A DNA stretch of 59,622 nt from Rhodobacter sp. GTDB taxonomy: Bacteria; Pseudomonadota; Alphaproteobacteria; Rhodobacterales; Rhodobacteraceae. Both the position numbers and the translations under genes were made by a program. The stretch spans positions 1-59,622 of the forward strand of contig JADCEN010000021.1 of assembly GCA_020250175.1 (NCBI GenBank). Reading direction: 5' to 3'. Shown here in pieces: positions 8,346-18,220 of the stretch. Below the pieces are notes generated by a model that worked only from the letters and a program-made list of their open reading frames with translations, did not search any database and was not told the DNA's origin. Within the stretch, counting starts at the first letter, position 1. The number at the start of each line of letters is the position of its first letter.

Positions 8346-10474
8346 TGCGCCATTTGCTCTGGGCGGCGGTGCTGGCCCTGTGCGCCGGCCCTTCGCTGGC
8401 GCAGGACCCCGCCACTCTGGTCGCCGACCGGGTCCTGATCCTGGGCGACAATGTGCTGGTTGCGGAAGGTTCCGTCGAAATCCTGCAAATGGGCATGACC
8501 CTGACTGCCGCGCGCGTGACCTTTGATGCAGCGAAGGACAGCCTGTCCATCGACGGCCCGATCCTGCTGACAGATGACAGCGGCAGCCGCATTCTGGCCG
8601 ATCAGGCAGAGCTTTCGGCGGATTTTCGGAACGGCATCCTGACCGGGGCGCGGCTTGTGCTGGCACAGCAGCTGCAACTGGCAGCGGCCGAAGTGCAGCG
8701 CGTGGGCGGACGCTATACCGAACTGGGGCGCACTGTAGCCTCGTCCTGTCAGGTTTGTGCGGCAAACCCTGTTCCCTTCTGGGAAATCCGGGCGCAAAGC
8801 GTGGTGCACGACCAGGTGGCACAGCAATTGTATTTCAAGGGGGCGCAGCTGCGCTTTTCGGGGGTTCCGGTGTTCTACATTCCCCGGTTGCGGATGCCGG
8901 ACCCCGGCCTGAACCGCGCGACCGGCTTTCTTCGGCCGGATTACCGGATCACCAACCAATTGGGATACGGGATCATCCAGCCCTATTTCATCGTGATCGA
9001 TCCAAGCCGCGATCTGACGCTGGCACCTTATGTGACGTCACGGCAGGGGCGGTCGCTGGGGTTGCGCTATCGTCAGGCCTATGACAGTGGGCAGCTCGAG
9101 GTGAACGGGGCCCTGTCAACCGACAACATCCTGCCCGATGAGTTGCGCGGCTATCTTTTCGCGTCGGGCGGGTTTTCCCTGCCGCGCGACTTTGCCCTGA
9201 CCTTCGGGCTTCAGGCGGTCAGCGATAACGGCTATCTGATCGATTACGGCATATCCGAACAGGACTATCTGGACAGCTTCGTCGAAGTGCAACGGGTCAA
9301 CCGGGATGACTTTGTGCTTGGACGGTTGCACTATTACGAATCGCTGCGCGAGACTGCGGGTACCATACCCACATCCTCGCTGGGTGATCTGCTGAAGATC
9401 AGGCGCTTCACCTTTCCCGGTTTGGGGGGTGCTGCCAATCTGCGCTACCTTCTGACGGGTGAGAACCGCGTTTCGTCCAGCGTTCAGGACGTGAATGGCG
9501 ATGGTATCCCGGACGGTCTTGATACGGCCCAGGCATTGATCGGGCTGGACTGGAGCCGGGAGTGGTATCTGCCGGGCGGGCTGGTCGGGACGGCGCAGGT
9601 GCTGGGCCAGGCTGACGTTACCGCAGTCAATCAGGACCCAAGCTATCCGGCGCGGATTGGCCGGCTTTACGGGGCCGTGGGCGGCAAGCTTGGCTGGCCG
9701 CTGCGGCGGGTAGAAGACAGCGGCGCGATTCAGGTGCTGGAACCGGTGGCCCAGGTCTTGCTGTCACCAGATTCCAGCCCGGATGTTCCGAACGAAGACA
9801 GCCAGCTTGTCGAGTTCGACGAAGGCAACCTCTTTTCGCTGAACCGCTTTCCCGGCACCGACGAGGTTGAACTGAGCAACCGTGCCGCCCTTGGCCTGAA
9901 CTGGACGCGGTTCGGGGCTGACGGATCGACATTGGCACTGACGCTGGGCCGGGTCCTGCGCGCGCAGGACCTGGACCAGTTCAGCCTGTCATCCGGGCTG
10001 GATGGTGCTGCGTCAGACTGGCTTGTCGGAATGCAGGTGTTCACGGCTTGGGGATTGGGGCTGACACAGCGCTTTCTGGTCGGCGACAAGGCGGCGCTGA
10101 CGGCCGCCGAAGCGCGGCTGAACTGGGCCGCAAGCGATTTCGGCCTGACATCGGGCTATTACTACAGCATTGCCGATCCCGCCGATGGCAAGCCGGATGC
10201 GATTTCAGAACTGACGATCGGCGGCACCTGGAATCTTGCCGCCAACTGGACCGGCGAGGCCGGCGTCCGGCATGATTTCATCGCCGGACGCACCTCGCGC
10301 GCAAGTGTCGGCATGCAGTTCCGGAACGAGTGCCTTCTGGTCAATCTTTCCCTCTCGCGTTGGTTCGCCGACTCCACTAGTGTCAATCCGACGACGGAAT
10401 TCAACGTTTCGCTTGATCTTCTGGGCTTCGGCGGCGCAGCCTCGCCGGGTCCGGCACGCCAGTGCCGCAGTTGA
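8345..10474 (+). CDS. lptD: LPS-assembly protein LptD (OstA/Imp)
   Basis: 709 residues. A signal peptide (MRHLLWAAVLALCAGPSLA, cleavage before QD) directs export. The N-terminal OstA/LptA-like jellyroll domain (about 20-130) receives LPS from the Lpt bridge, and the rest is the outer-membrane beta-barrel that inserts LPS with LptE. Cys residues in an SSCQVCAANP segment and near the C-terminus (NECLLV, ARQCRS) could form the disulfides that control LptD maturation. The start overlaps the lptG stop by one base. Confidence 0.95.
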   Translation: MRHLLWAAVLALCAGPSLAQDPATLVADRVLILGDNVLVAEGSVEILQMGMTLTAARVTFDAAKDSLSIDGPILLTDDSGSRILADQAELSADFRNGILTGARLVLAQQLQLAAAEVQRVGGRYTELGRTVASSCQVCAANPVPFWEIRAQSVVHDQVAQQLYFKGAQLRFSGVPVFYIPRLRMPDPGLNRATGFLRPDYRITNQLGYGIIQPYFIVIDPSRDLTLAPYVTSRQGRSLGLRYRQAYDSGQLEVNGALSTDNILPDELRGYLFASGGFSLPRDFALTFGLQAVSDNGYLIDYGISEQDYLDSFVEVQRVNRDDFVLGRLHYYESLRETAGTIPTSSLGDLLKIRRFTFPGLGGAANLRYLLTGENRVSSSVQDVNGDGIPDGLDTAQALIGLDWSREWYLPGGLVGTAQVLGQADVTAVNQDPSYPARIGRLYGAVGGKLGWPLRRVEDSGAIQVLEPVAQVLLSPDSSPDVPNEDSQLVEFDEGNLFSLNRFPGTDEVELSNRAALGLNWTRFGADGSTLALTLGRVLRAQDLDQFSLSSGLDGAASDWLVGMQVFTAWGLGLTQRFLVGDKAALTAAEARLNWAASDFGLTSGYYYSIADPADGKPDAISELTIGGTWNLAANWTGEAGVRHDFIAGRTSRASVGMQFRNECLLVNLSLSRWFADSTSVNPTTEFNVSLDLLGFGGAASPGPARQCRS

Positions 10475-10535
10475 TCGCCATGGCAAACGTACCGGGCCGC
10501 CGTCCGCCTGAGTGAACTGAAGACACGGATCTGAC

Positions 10536-11756
10536 ATGCGCCTGACCTTCCTGATCGCCGCCTGCATCGGCCCGCTGCTGATGGTGGGGTCTGCCTTGGC
10601 CGTTGACGGTCCGTTTGCCCCAAGGGTGATTGTCAATGGCAGCGTGGTTACGAACTTCGAGGTCGAACAGCGGGCCATGTTCCTTCAGGTGATCAATTCG
10701 CCCGGTGATCCGGAACAGACGGCTGTCCGCGGCCTGATCGATGACCGTCTTCGGTTCCAGGCCGGGGTGACCAACGGCGTGGAGGTCACCGAAGAGGACA
10801 TCAAGGCAGGTCTGGAAGAGTTTGCCGGCCGGGCCAACCTGACGGTTGAGGAATTCCAAAAGGGCCTTGCCGAAAACGGCATCGAACCCGAAACCTTCCG
10901 TGATTTCGTGCAGGCCAGCCTGGTGTGGCGCGAGGTGGTGCGGGCGCGGTTCATTCCGCGCGTCTTCGTGTCGGACGGGGACGTGAAACGGGCACTGGCG
11001 GTGACCAATCAGCGGGGCAATGTCCGCGTGGCACTGGCAGAACTGATCATTCCCGCCCCGCCGGGGCAGGAGGCCGATGCGCTGGCACAGGCCGAGGAAC
11101 TTCGGGCATCGATCCGCACGAACGAGGATTTTTCGGCGGCGGCCGCGCAGTTTTCTGCGGCCCCCTCTGCCGCCGAAGGCGGCGTTGTCGGCTGGCTTGA
11201 ACTGGGAAACCTTCCCCCGGCAATCCGGATACTCATCCTGCCTTTGGGCCCGGGCGGTGTGACCCAGCCCATTGCGATCCCGAATGCAGTTGCGATATTC
11301 CAGCTGCGCGGGCTTGAAGACAGCGGCACGCCGCCGACCGAGGCGGTAGAGATGGATTACATTCAGGTGCTGCTTCCCGATGACGGGCAAGGTGCCGCCG
11401 AAGCCGCACGGCTGCGCGCCAATGCCGATCAGTGTGACGATCTGTTCGGTCTGACCCGGGGCCTGCCGGAAGACCGGCTTGTTCGGACCAAGCTTCCGGT
11501 GGGCGAGGTGCCGCGCGATCTGGGCCTTGAACTGGCCAAGCTTGATCCGGGCGAGTCATCCTTTGCGCTTCGGCGCGGTGCGGCGCGCATTTTCCTGATG
11601 CTTTGCAGCAGGAACGTGGCAATAACAGAAAACCCGCCGACGCCCCAGGCTATTCGCGACCAGCTTGTCAACCAGCGGCTGGCGGCCCTTGCCGAATCCT
11701 ATCTCAACCAGCTGCGCGCCGCAGCGATCATCCGCGAGCCGCAGGCGCAGCAGTGA
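10536..11756 (+). CDS. surA: Periplasmic chaperone/peptidyl-prolyl isomerase SurA
   Basis: 406 residues: a signal peptide (cleaved after about residue 22, ...GSALA), a SurA N-terminal helical domain (about 25-150, with VNGSVVTNFEVEQR), one PpiC/parvulin-like domain (about 165-270, with AAAAQFSAAPSAAEGGVVGWL), and a C-terminal region. It escorts unfolded outer-membrane proteins to the BAM complex; LptD is a well-known client, which fits its place right after lptD. Only one parvulin domain is clear, against two in E. coli. Its stop overlaps the pdxA GTG start. Confidence 0.92.
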   Translation: MRLTFLIAACIGPLLMVGSALAVDGPFAPRVIVNGSVVTNFEVEQRAMFLQVINSPGDPEQTAVRGLIDDRLRFQAGVTNGVEVTEEDIKAGLEEFAGRANLTVEEFQKGLAENGIEPETFRDFVQASLVWREVVRARFIPRVFVSDGDVKRALAVTNQRGNVRVALAELIIPAPPGQEADALAQAEELRASIRTNEDFSAAAAQFSAAPSAAEGGVVGWLELGNLPPAIRILILPLGPGGVTQPIAIPNAVAIFQLRGLEDSGTPPTEAVEMDYIQVLLPDDGQGAAEAARLRANADQCDDLFGLTRGLPEDRLVRTKLPVGEVPRDLGLELAKLDPGESSFALRRGAARIFLMLCSRNVAITENPPTPQAIRDQLVNQRLAALAESYLNQLRAAAIIREPQAQQ

Positions 11757-12718
11757 AGCCCGTTGCCCTGACCTGCGGTGAACCGGCGGGCATCGGCCCC
11801 GAGATTGCGGTTGCGGCACGGCGCAGGCTTGGCACATCCGTGCCGTTCTTCTGGATCGGCGATCCGCGCCACCTGCCCGAGGGTGCAGACTGGCAGCCGA
11901 TCACCGCACCGGATCAGGCCCTGGCGCTGCCTGCCGATGTCCTGCCGGTGTTGGTGCATGCCTTTCCCGCCCCGGCGCGGCCGGGCCGCCCGGACCCGGC
12001 AAATGCCGCCGATGTGGTCGCCGTCATTGCGCGGGCCGTCGGTGTTGTGCAGTCGGGCGCTGCATCGGCAGTTTGCACCGCGCCGGTCCACAAGAAGGCG
12101 CTGATGGACGGGGCCGGCTTTGCCTTTCCGGGCCATACCGAGTTTCTGGCACATCTGGCCGGGGTCGGGCGGGTGGTGATGATGCTGGTCTGCCCGGGCC
12201 TGCGCGTGGTGCCCGCAACCATCCATATCCCGCTGGCCGATGTCGCGCGCAGCCTGACGGCGCGGCTGCTGGAAGACACCATCCGCCTGACCCATGCCGG
12301 GCTGATCCTCGATTTCGGCATCCCTGCCCCCCGGCTGGCTGTGGCCGGGCTGAACCCCCATGCGGGCGAAGGCGGCGCGATGGGCCATGAAGAGATTGAC
12401 CTGATCATCCCGGTGCTGGACCGCCTGCGCGCCGGGGGGTTTCTGCTGGACGGGCCGAAACCGGCGGACACGATGTTTCATGCCGCCGCGCGGGCCCGAT
12501 ATGACGCGGCCATCGCGATGTATCACGATCAGGCGCTGATCCCTGTCAAGACGATCGACTTCGCGCGTGGCGTGAATGTGACCCTGGGCCTGCCGTTCAT
12601 CCGCACCTCGCCCGATCACGGCACTGCCCTTGACATCGCAGGTCAGGGCCGGGCCGATGCCTCGAGCCTCGTTGCGGCGCTGCAACTGGCCGCAGACATG
12701 GCCGTGGCGCGGCAGTGA
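11753..12718 (+). CDS. pdxA: 4-hydroxythreonine-4-phosphate dehydrogenase PdxA
   Basis: 321 residues; NAD-dependent oxidation of 4-phosphohydroxy-L-threonine in the DXP-dependent vitamin B6 pathway. The N-terminal GEPAGIGPE motif is present, and the three metal-binding histidines are seen at His158 (HIPL), His203 (NPHAGE) and His258 (MYHDQ). The start is a GTG at 11753 forming a GTGA overlap with the surA stop; it places the GEPAGIGPE motif at residues 9-17, as expected. Coupling of pdxA with surA and rsmA is conserved in proteobacteria. Confidence 0.95.
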   Translation: MKPVALTCGEPAGIGPEIAVAARRRLGTSVPFFWIGDPRHLPEGADWQPITAPDQALALPADVLPVLVHAFPAPARPGRPDPANAADVVAVIARAVGVVQSGAASAVCTAPVHKKALMDGAGFAFPGHTEFLAHLAGVGRVVMMLVCPGLRVVPATIHIPLADVARSLTARLLEDTIRLTHAGLILDFGIPAPRLAVAGLNPHAGEGGAMGHEEIDLIIPVLDRLRAGGFLLDGPKPADTMFHAAARARYDAAIAMYHDQALIPVKTIDFARGVNVTLGLPFIRTSPDHGTALDIAGQGRADASSLVAALQLAADMAVARQ

Positions 12719-12755
12719 CACATCCTGCCGCCACACCCCGGAAGGACGGCCCCCC

Positions 12756-13598
12756 GTGGCAACGATAGACGGGCTGCCGCCGCTGCGTGCCGTGATTGCG
12801 CAGCATGACCTGGTTGCAAAACGGCAATTGGGCCAGAACTTCCTTCTGGACATGAACCTGACCGCAAAGATCGCCCGGCTGGCCGGCGATCTTTCGGCCT
12901 GCGACGTGCTGGAGGTGGGCCCCGGTCCCGGCGGGCTGACGCGTGGCCTGCTGGCCGAAGGTGCCCGGCATGTGCTGGCGGTGGAAAAGGATGCACGCTG
13001 CCTGCCCGCGCTGCAGCAGATTGCGGCGGCCTGCCCCGGCAGGCTGGAGGTGGTGATCGGGGATGCCCTTGCGCAGGATGTCGCCGCCCGGCTTACCCCG
13101 CCGGTCCGGGTTATCGCCAACCTGCCGTATAATGTGGGCACCGAACTGCTGATCCGCTGGCTGAACCCGCCCCGCTGGCCACCGTTCTGGGACAGTCTGA
13201 CCCTGATGTTCCAAAAGGAGGTGGCCGAACGGATCGTGGCGCGCCCCGGATCAAAGGCTTACGGTCGTCTTGCCCTGCTGTCGCAATGGCGGGCCGATCC
13301 GAAAATCGTGCTGACCCTGCCGCCCGAGGCCTTCACCCCCGCGCCGAAAGTGCATTCGGCGGTCGTGCATTTCACCCGGCGCGACGCGCCGCTTTATCCG
13401 GCGGATCAGCGCGTGCTGGAAAGGATCACAGCAATGGCTTTCAACCAAAGGCGCAAGATGCTGCGGTCCAGTCTAAAGGGCCTGGGCGCGGATATCGAAG
13501 ACAGGCTTCGCGCCGCAGGCCTGGCCCCGACAGCCCGTGCGGAAGAAATATCCCTGGAAGGGTTCTGCGCCCTGGCGCGCGAGGTGGCGCGGGCCTGA
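12756..13598 (+). CDS. rsmA: 16S rRNA dimethyladenosine methyltransferase RsmA (KsgA)
   Basis: 280 residues. Dimethylates A1518 and A1519 of 16S rRNA late in 30S assembly. Visible motifs: [11 protein letters not shown] near the N-terminus, the SAM-binding [12 protein letters not shown] (51-62), and the catalytic NLPY (122-125). A C-terminal helical domain with [14 protein letters not shown] is typical. The GTG start at 12756 follows a ggaagga ribosome site; the 37-base gap after pdxA keeps it in the operon. Converges with the DUF4167 gene, 17 bases between stops. Confidence 0.95.
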   Translation: MATIDGLPPLRAVIAQHDLVAKRQLGQNFLLDMNLTAKIARLAGDLSACDVLEVGPGPGGLTRGLLAEGARHVLAVEKDARCLPALQQIAAACPGRLEVVIGDALAQDVAARLTPPVRVIANLPYNVGTELLIRWLNPPRWPPFWDSLTLMFQKEVAERIVARPGSKAYGRLALLSQWRADPKIVLTLPPEAFTPAPKVHSAVVHFTRRDAPLYPADQRVLERITAMAFNQRRKMLRSSLKGLGADIEDRLRAAGLAPTARAEEISLEGFCALAREVARA

Positions 13599-13615
13599 CG
13601 GCTGCCGCACCCCTT

Positions 13616-14506
13616 CTATTCGGCGGCTTCCGCAGGGCCGGACGATCCGCCATCGGGCGCATCGCCGCGCGGCTTGCGCGGGGCGCGCGGCTTTTTCGCG
13701 GCGGCAGGCGGGGCGACGGCGGCAGCGGGGCTTGCGGCCTGCACGGCGGGCTGGCGGGCCGGGGCCGGGGCGTCCTGACCGGTCGGGTCAGCTTGCGCCG
13801 TTGCCGCGGGCCGCAGGGGCCGCTCGCCGCGCGGCCTGCGGTCATCGCGGCGGTCCTGCCGCCGTTCCTGCGCCGGTGCGGCCCGCTCGGGGAACGGGCT
13901 GCGGTCGCGCCGGTCGGCATGGTCACTGCGCGGCGCTGCACCCTGGTCGGTGCGCCGGGTTTCGGGTGTTTCCACCAGACCGCTGTCGGAAATCTCCCCG
14001 ATGAAATCCATCATCGATGCCGACCGGACGGGTCCGACATCAGGCTGCGCTTCGTCGCGCGGGTAGGGCCGGTCAGTGCCGAAGCTGCGGTCGCGGTTCT
14101 GTGCGGTGCCATGCTGCTGGCCGCCCTGGCCGGTTGCGCCCGGATTGCCCTGCCCGCCCTGATAGCCGGTCTGTCCGGTTTGTCCCATAGGGGGACCGGC
14201 GGTCTGGGCCGTACCTTGCGCATAATCGTGGGGACGGCGCTGATCCTGCTCTGCCGCAAGCTCGCGCTGGGCTTCGGCAAGCATCCGCGTGTAATGCTCG
14301 GCGTGCTGCATGAAATTCTCTGCCGCGACCCTGTCGTTGGACAATTGGGCATCACGGGCCAGGAACTGATATTTTTCGATGATCTGCTGCGGCGTGCCGC
14401 GCACCTTGCCCTCGGGGCCAGAGCTGTCGAAGACGCGGTTGATGATATTGCCGATCGACCGGGGCCGGTTCGACTTTGAGCGCGAACGTGATTTCGATGA
14501 TCTCAT
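13616..14506 (-). CDS. DUF4167 domain-containing protein
   Basis: 296 residues. The N-terminal 80 residues carry the DUF4167 pattern: a basic start rich in R, S and K (MRSSKSRSRSKSNRPRS), then NRVFDSSGPEGKVRGT and a helical IIEKYQFLARDAQ...MQHAEHYTRML segment. The remainder is low-complexity, rich in Q, G, P, A and R, and probably disordered. The basic, disordered make-up suggests a nucleic-acid or ribosome-associated role, but the function is not established. The family is widespread in alphaproteobacteria next to prmC/prfA. Start at 14506 excludes an unrelated upstream extension. Confidence 0.88.
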   Translation of the reverse strand: MRSSKSRSRSKSNRPRSIGNIINRVFDSSGPEGKVRGTPQQIIEKYQFLARDAQLSNDRVAAENFMQHAEHYTRMLAEAQRELAAEQDQRRPHDYAQGTAQTAGPPMGQTGQTGYQGGQGNPGATGQGGQQHGTAQNRDRSFGTDRPYPRDEAQPDVGPVRSASMMDFIGEISDSGLVETPETRRTDQGAAPRSDHADRRDRSPFPERAAPAQERRQDRRDDRRPRGERPLRPAATAQADPTGQDAPAPARQPAVQAASPAAAVAPPAAAKKPRAPRKPRGDAPDGGSSGPAEAAE

Positions 14507-14696
14507 GTTTTCCGTTGTTCCGGAGTCGGTCTGGCATTGCCCGAAGCGCCTGTGTCCTGCCGCGCGCATTGCCCGCAGGGGCAAGGTCGACCGATGTCAG
14601 GCTTGCGAGAAGGACATATTCATGGGGCGGCCAAGAAAACGACACCCCGCATCCTTGCGTCCGAATAAACACGCGGCGACCGGTGTGACAAGGGGG

Positions 14697-14717
14697 TTCC
14701 GCCGGACTCAGGCGGAA
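14697..14717 (-). promoter_or_regulatory. Small hairpin between prmC and DUF4167 gene
   Basis: A perfect 7-bp dyad, ttccgcc (14697-14703) with ggcggaa (14711-14717), lies about 50 bases past the prmC stop in the prmC direction. On the minus strand the T-run precedes the stem, so it does not fit an intrinsic terminator for prmC; it may stabilise the prmC 3' end. The rest of the 259-base spacer shows nothing definite. Confidence 0.3.
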
Positions 14718-14765
14718 AAACACCTTTTCGGCACCGATGTGGCCTATTTCCTGCACAACCCGCCT

Positions 14766-15596
14766 TTACGCCGCCACAGCCGAAACCACACGGTCACGTC
14801 CATCCATGTCCGGCAGCACGCGTACAGCCTGCAGACCGGCGCTTTGGCACAGGGCGGCCACGGCATCGCCCTGACCCGCGCCGGTTTCAAGCAGAACACG
14901 CCCCCCCGGCACCAGAACAGACCGGACATCCCGCAGGATGCTGCGATAGGCCCCGAGACCATCGCCCCCCGGCGTCAGCGCAAGCCGGGGCTCCCACAGG
15001 CGCACTTCCGGGGAAAGGCCGGGCATTTCGGCCTCGGCGATATAGGGCGGATTGGCCACGACAAGGTCAAAGCTGCCGCTGACGGCACTGAGCCAGTCCG
15101 ACTGAAAAAAGGTCGCCCGCCCTGCCACCGCAAGGGCTGCGGCATTGGCGGCGGCAACGGACAGGGCTTTGCCGGACAGATCAACCCCCGTCCCGGTGGC
15201 CTCGCCCCGTTCGGCAAGCAGCGTGATCAGGATGGCCCCCGATCCGGTGCCCAGATCAAGCACGCGGCTGAAGGCCCCGTCCAGCGCTGCGGCAATCAGC
15301 GTTTCAGTCTCGGGGCGGGGGTCCAGCACATCGGGCGTGACCCTGAACCAGCGCCCCCAGAACTGGCGGCCCCCGACAATCTGGCTGACCGGCTGGCGCG
15401 ACGCCCGCGCCAGGACCGCAGCCTCGAACCGGGCGGCGGCGGCATCGGGCAAAGGGTCGGCCAACGCCGGCGTCAGCCGCCCGGGCGGCAGTTCCATCGC
15501 GAAAGCCAGCAGCAGGCGCAGATCGCGCGCCGCTGCTTCCACCCCCGCCGCCTGCAGGCGCGGCAAGGCGGCGCGCAGCGCCTCAGCGCCCGTCAT
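14766..15596 (-). CDS. prmC: Release factor glutamine methyltransferase PrmC
   Basis: 276 residues. N5-methylates the glutamine of the GGQ motif in release factors. It has the N-terminal helical substrate-recognition domain, the SAM-binding LDLGTGSGA (113-121) and the catalytic NPPY (182-185). The start ATG overlaps the stop of prfA, its substrate gene, by 4 bases. This enzyme-substrate pairing is a conserved operon. Confidence 0.95.
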   Translation of the reverse strand: MTGAEALRAALPRLQAAGVEAAARDLRLLLAFAMELPPGRLTPALADPLPDAAAARFEAAVLARASRQPVSQIVGGRQFWGRWFRVTPDVLDPRPETETLIAAALDGAFSRVLDLGTGSGAILITLLAERGEATGTGVDLSGKALSVAAANAAALAVAGRATFFQSDWLSAVSGSFDLVVANPPYIAEAEMPGLSPEVRLWEPRLALTPGGDGLGAYRSILRDVRSVLVPGGRVLLETGAGQGDAVAALCQSAGLQAVRVLPDMDGRDRVVSAVAA

Positions 15597-16648
15597 GCCT
15601 CCATCTCGGCCAGTTTCGCCGCCTGGTCATGCGCAGTCAGGGCATCGATGACTTCGGTCAGATCGCCACCCATGATCTGCGGCAGGGAATACAGCGTCAG
15701 GTTGATGCGGTGGTCGGTCATCCGCCCTTGCGGAAAGTTATAGGTGCGGATGCGTTCGCTGCGGTCGCCCGAGCCGACCTGGGATCTGCGGTCGGCGGCG
15801 CGGGCGCTGTCGATGCGGGCGCGTTCCAGATCGAACAGGCGCGCACGCAACACCTGCATCGCAATCTCGCGGTTGCGGTGCTGCGATTTCTCAGACGACG
15901 TCACGACAATGCCGGTGGGCAGATGCGTGATGCGAACGGCGGAATCGGTGGTGTTCACATGCTGCCCGCCGGCCCCCGACGCGCGCATGGTGTCGATGCG
16001 GATGTCGTCGGCGGGAATGTCGATGTCGATCTCTTCCGCCTCGGGCAGCACAGCCACGGTGGCGGCAGAGGTGTGGATGCGCCCCTGGGCTTCGGTTTCG
16101 GGCACGCGCTGCACCCGGTGAACGCCCGATTCGTACTTGAGGCGCGCAAAGACGCCGTCGCCCTGGACATGGGCCGTCACATCGCGGATGCCGCCCAGAT
16201 CGCTTTCCTGCAGGTCCAGAATGTCGAACCGCCAGCCCTGCTGTTCGGCATGGCGCTGATACATCCGCAGCAGGTCGGCGGCAAACAGGGCGGCCTCTTC
16301 GCCGCCCGTGCCGGGGCGAATCTCCAGGATGGCGGGCCGTGAATCGGCGGCATCCCGTGGCAACAGGGCAAGGCGCAGCGCCTGTTCCAACCCGGCGATG
16401 TGTGCCTTGAGCTTTGGCATCTCCTCTTCGGCCAGGCTGCGCATGTCGGGATCGGCCAGCAGCGCCTGACAATCGGCCAGATCCGCCAGAGCGCGGCGAT
16501 AGGCGCTGATTTCCATGACCACGGGCTTCAACGCGCTGTATTCGCGGCTGAGTGCCGCAATCTCGGCCGGGGGGGCACCAGCCGAAAGCCTGGCCTCGAG
16601 AAACTCGAAGCGCTGCGTGATAAGGGCAAGTTTATCCAGTGAAACCAT
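15593..16648 (-). CDS. prfA: Peptide chain release factor 1
   Basis: 351 residues. Recognises UAA and UAG stop codons and triggers hydrolysis of peptidyl-tRNA. The stop-codon reading tripeptide appears as PET (183-185) inside [14 protein letters not shown], and the catalytic GGQ is at 227-229. The start at 16648 (MVSLDKL) gives the normal family length; an in-frame upstream ATG at 16714 would add an unlikely 22-residue extension. Overlaps prmC by 4 bases. Confidence 0.96.
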   Translation of the reverse strand: MVSLDKLALITQRFEFLEARLSAGAPPAEIAALSREYSALKPVVMEISAYRRALADLADCQALLADPDMRSLAEEEMPKLKAHIAGLEQALRLALLPRDAADSRPAILEIRPGTGGEEAALFAADLLRMYQRHAEQQGWRFDILDLQESDLGGIRDVTAHVQGDGVFARLKYESGVHRVQRVPETEAQGRIHTSAATVAVLPEAEEIDIDIPADDIRIDTMRASGAGGQHVNTTDSAVRITHLPTGIVVTSSEKSQHRNREIAMQVLRARLFDLERARIDSARAADRRSQVGSGDRSERIRTYNFPQGRMTDHRINLTLYSLPQIMGGDLTEVIDALTAHDQAAKLAEMEA

Positions 16649-16782
16649 GCCGGGCGGTTTGGCCCAAGCGCCAGGGCCGGTCAAGGGCCAGCGGCGGGAC
16701 CCACACGGTGCCAAGAGGGCTGTCTGCCCCCCTAGCCCAGACCAGGCTCACCCCCCGAAGATATCTGTGAACAGAAGATGAC

Positions 16783-17235
16783 TTACTGGGTCAGGCGCGC
16801 AACCCAGTCTTCCACCCGGGCGCGGTTCACACCGAAATCGCTTTCCCCGAAGCGGGACCGGGCAAAGATCAGCACCTCTGACCCGGTCGCGGTGGGCAGG
16901 ATGCGAACCGAAGTATAGTCGGGAAAGCCGACAACGGCAGAGCGGGTAAGGTAGGTGACGAAATCACCCTGCCCCGCCAGCCGGGTGGTGCGCGGTGTGG
17001 CCAGGGCGACGGCGTCAAGCCGGGCCGCAGCCTCGTCCGGCGGCAGCGGCAGTTCGAGCGGCCCGGCGTCCCCGCCAGCGGCCAAGAGAAAGCTGTTCTC
17101 GGCCCCGCGATCCGTCACCGTTGCAGGGTCGACATGCCAGACTGCCGGGTCTGACGGCACCAGCCGCATCCAGGCGGCATACCCCAGCAGCGCCAGAACG
17201 CCAAGTCCAAGGATCAGCTTCGCCAGCTTCTTCAT
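16783..17235 (-). CDS. DUF1499 domain-containing membrane-anchored protein
   Basis: 150 residues: one N-terminal hydrophobic helix (LAKLILGLGVLALLGYAAW) and a DUF1499-type domain rich in beta strands, with FVTYLTRSAVVGFPDY and a C-terminal SEVLIFARSRFGESDFGVNR segment characteristic of the family. It is likely anchored in the inner membrane and faces the periplasm; function unknown. The start at 17235 (MKKLAK) puts the charged residues directly before the helix. Lies 16 bases after the ureohydrolase gene, so likely cotranscribed. Confidence 0.82.
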   Translation of the reverse strand: MKKLAKLILGLGVLALLGYAAWMRLVPSDPAVWHVDPATVTDRGAENSFLLAAGGDAGPLELPLPPDEAAARLDAVALATPRTTRLAGQGDFVTYLTRSAVVGFPDYTSVRILPTATGSEVLIFARSRFGESDFGVNRARVEDWVARLTQ

Positions 17236-17251
17236 GCGCGTTGTCCCTTCT

Positions 17252-18220
17252 TCATGCGCGCCGTGCCTTTGCCCAGGCAAAAAGCGCGATCAGGTCATAG
17301 GCCACATGCGCGCCTGCGACGGCGGTGGCCCCGGTGGTGTCATAGGGGGGCGACACCTCGACGATATCACCGCCCACCATATTGATGCCGGCCAGGTCGC
17401 GCAGCATCGCCGCCGCCTGCCAGCTGGCCAGCCCGCCCCAGACCGGCGTGCCGGTGCCGGGCGCAAAGGCGGGGTCCAGCGCATCAATGTCGAAGGTCAG
17501 ATAGGTCGGCCCGTCGCCGACGATGGCGCGCACCTTGGCCACGGCGGCGGCAGCGCCCTGTTCATGCACCTCGCGTGCATCGATCACCGACACGCCGAGA
17601 TAATCGTCGGTATGGGTGCGGATGCCGATCTGGACCGAGCGTCGCGGATCGACAAGGCCGGATTTCACCGCCTTGTACATCATCGTGCCATGGTCGATGC
17701 GGCTGTCATCGTCATCCTGCCACAGGTCGGAATGGGCATCGAAATGGATCACGCCCATCGGCCCGTATTTCTCGGCATAGGCGCGCAGGATCGGATAGGT
17801 GATGTAGTGATCCCCGCCCAGCGTCACCGTTCCCGCCCCGGCCGCCAGAATGGTGCGGATATGGGCCGTCAGCGCCTTGGGAAAATCGCTGACCCTGGCG
17901 TAATCGAAGGCCAGGTCGCCATAATCGATCACGCCGATGTCTTCCAGCGGATCAAACCCCCAGCCGAAGGGCGGATCAAAGGGCAGCAGGGCCGACGCCT
18001 CGCGGATGGCGCGGGGGCCAAAGCGGGTGCCGCTGCGATGCGTCACGGCCTGATCGAAGGGCACGCCGGTGACGGCCAGATCAACACCCGCCAGGTCCTT
18101 GGTATAGGTGCGGCGCAGGAAACTTGTGGCCCCGCCGAAGGCATTCTCGAAGGCGTAGCCGCGCAGCCCCTTGCGGGTGAAGGCGCTGTCCACTTCGTTT
18201 CCTGCGTCTTCCAGTCCCAT
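17252..18220 (-). CDS. speB: Agmatinase-type ureohydrolase (SpeB family)
   Basis: 322 residues of the arginase/agmatinase fold. All manganese ligands are present: GGDH (135-138, His138), DAHSD (161-165; Asp161, His163, Asp165) and DIDALD (244-249; Asp244, Asp246). Agmatinase hydrolyses agmatine to putrescine and urea; guanidinobutyrase or guanidinopropionase activity is possible in the same family. The start at 18220 overlaps the aminotransferase stop by one base (TGATG), so the two are coupled, which favours a role in breaking down a guanidino compound or polyamine. Confidence 0.88.
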   Translation of the reverse strand: MGLEDAGNEVDSAFTRKGLRGYAFENAFGGATSFLRRTYTKDLAGVDLAVTGVPFDQAVTHRSGTRFGPRAIREASALLPFDPPFGWGFDPLEDIGVIDYGDLAFDYARVSDFPKALTAHIRTILAAGAGTVTLGGDHYITYPILRAYAEKYGPMGVIHFDAHSDLWQDDDDSRIDHGTMMYKAVKSGLVDPRRSVQIGIRTHTDDYLGVSVIDAREVHEQGAAAAVAKVRAIVGDGPTYLTFDIDALDPAFAPGTGTPVWGGLASWQAAAMLRDLAGINMVGGDIVEVSPPYDTTGATAVAGAHVAYDLIALFAWAKARRA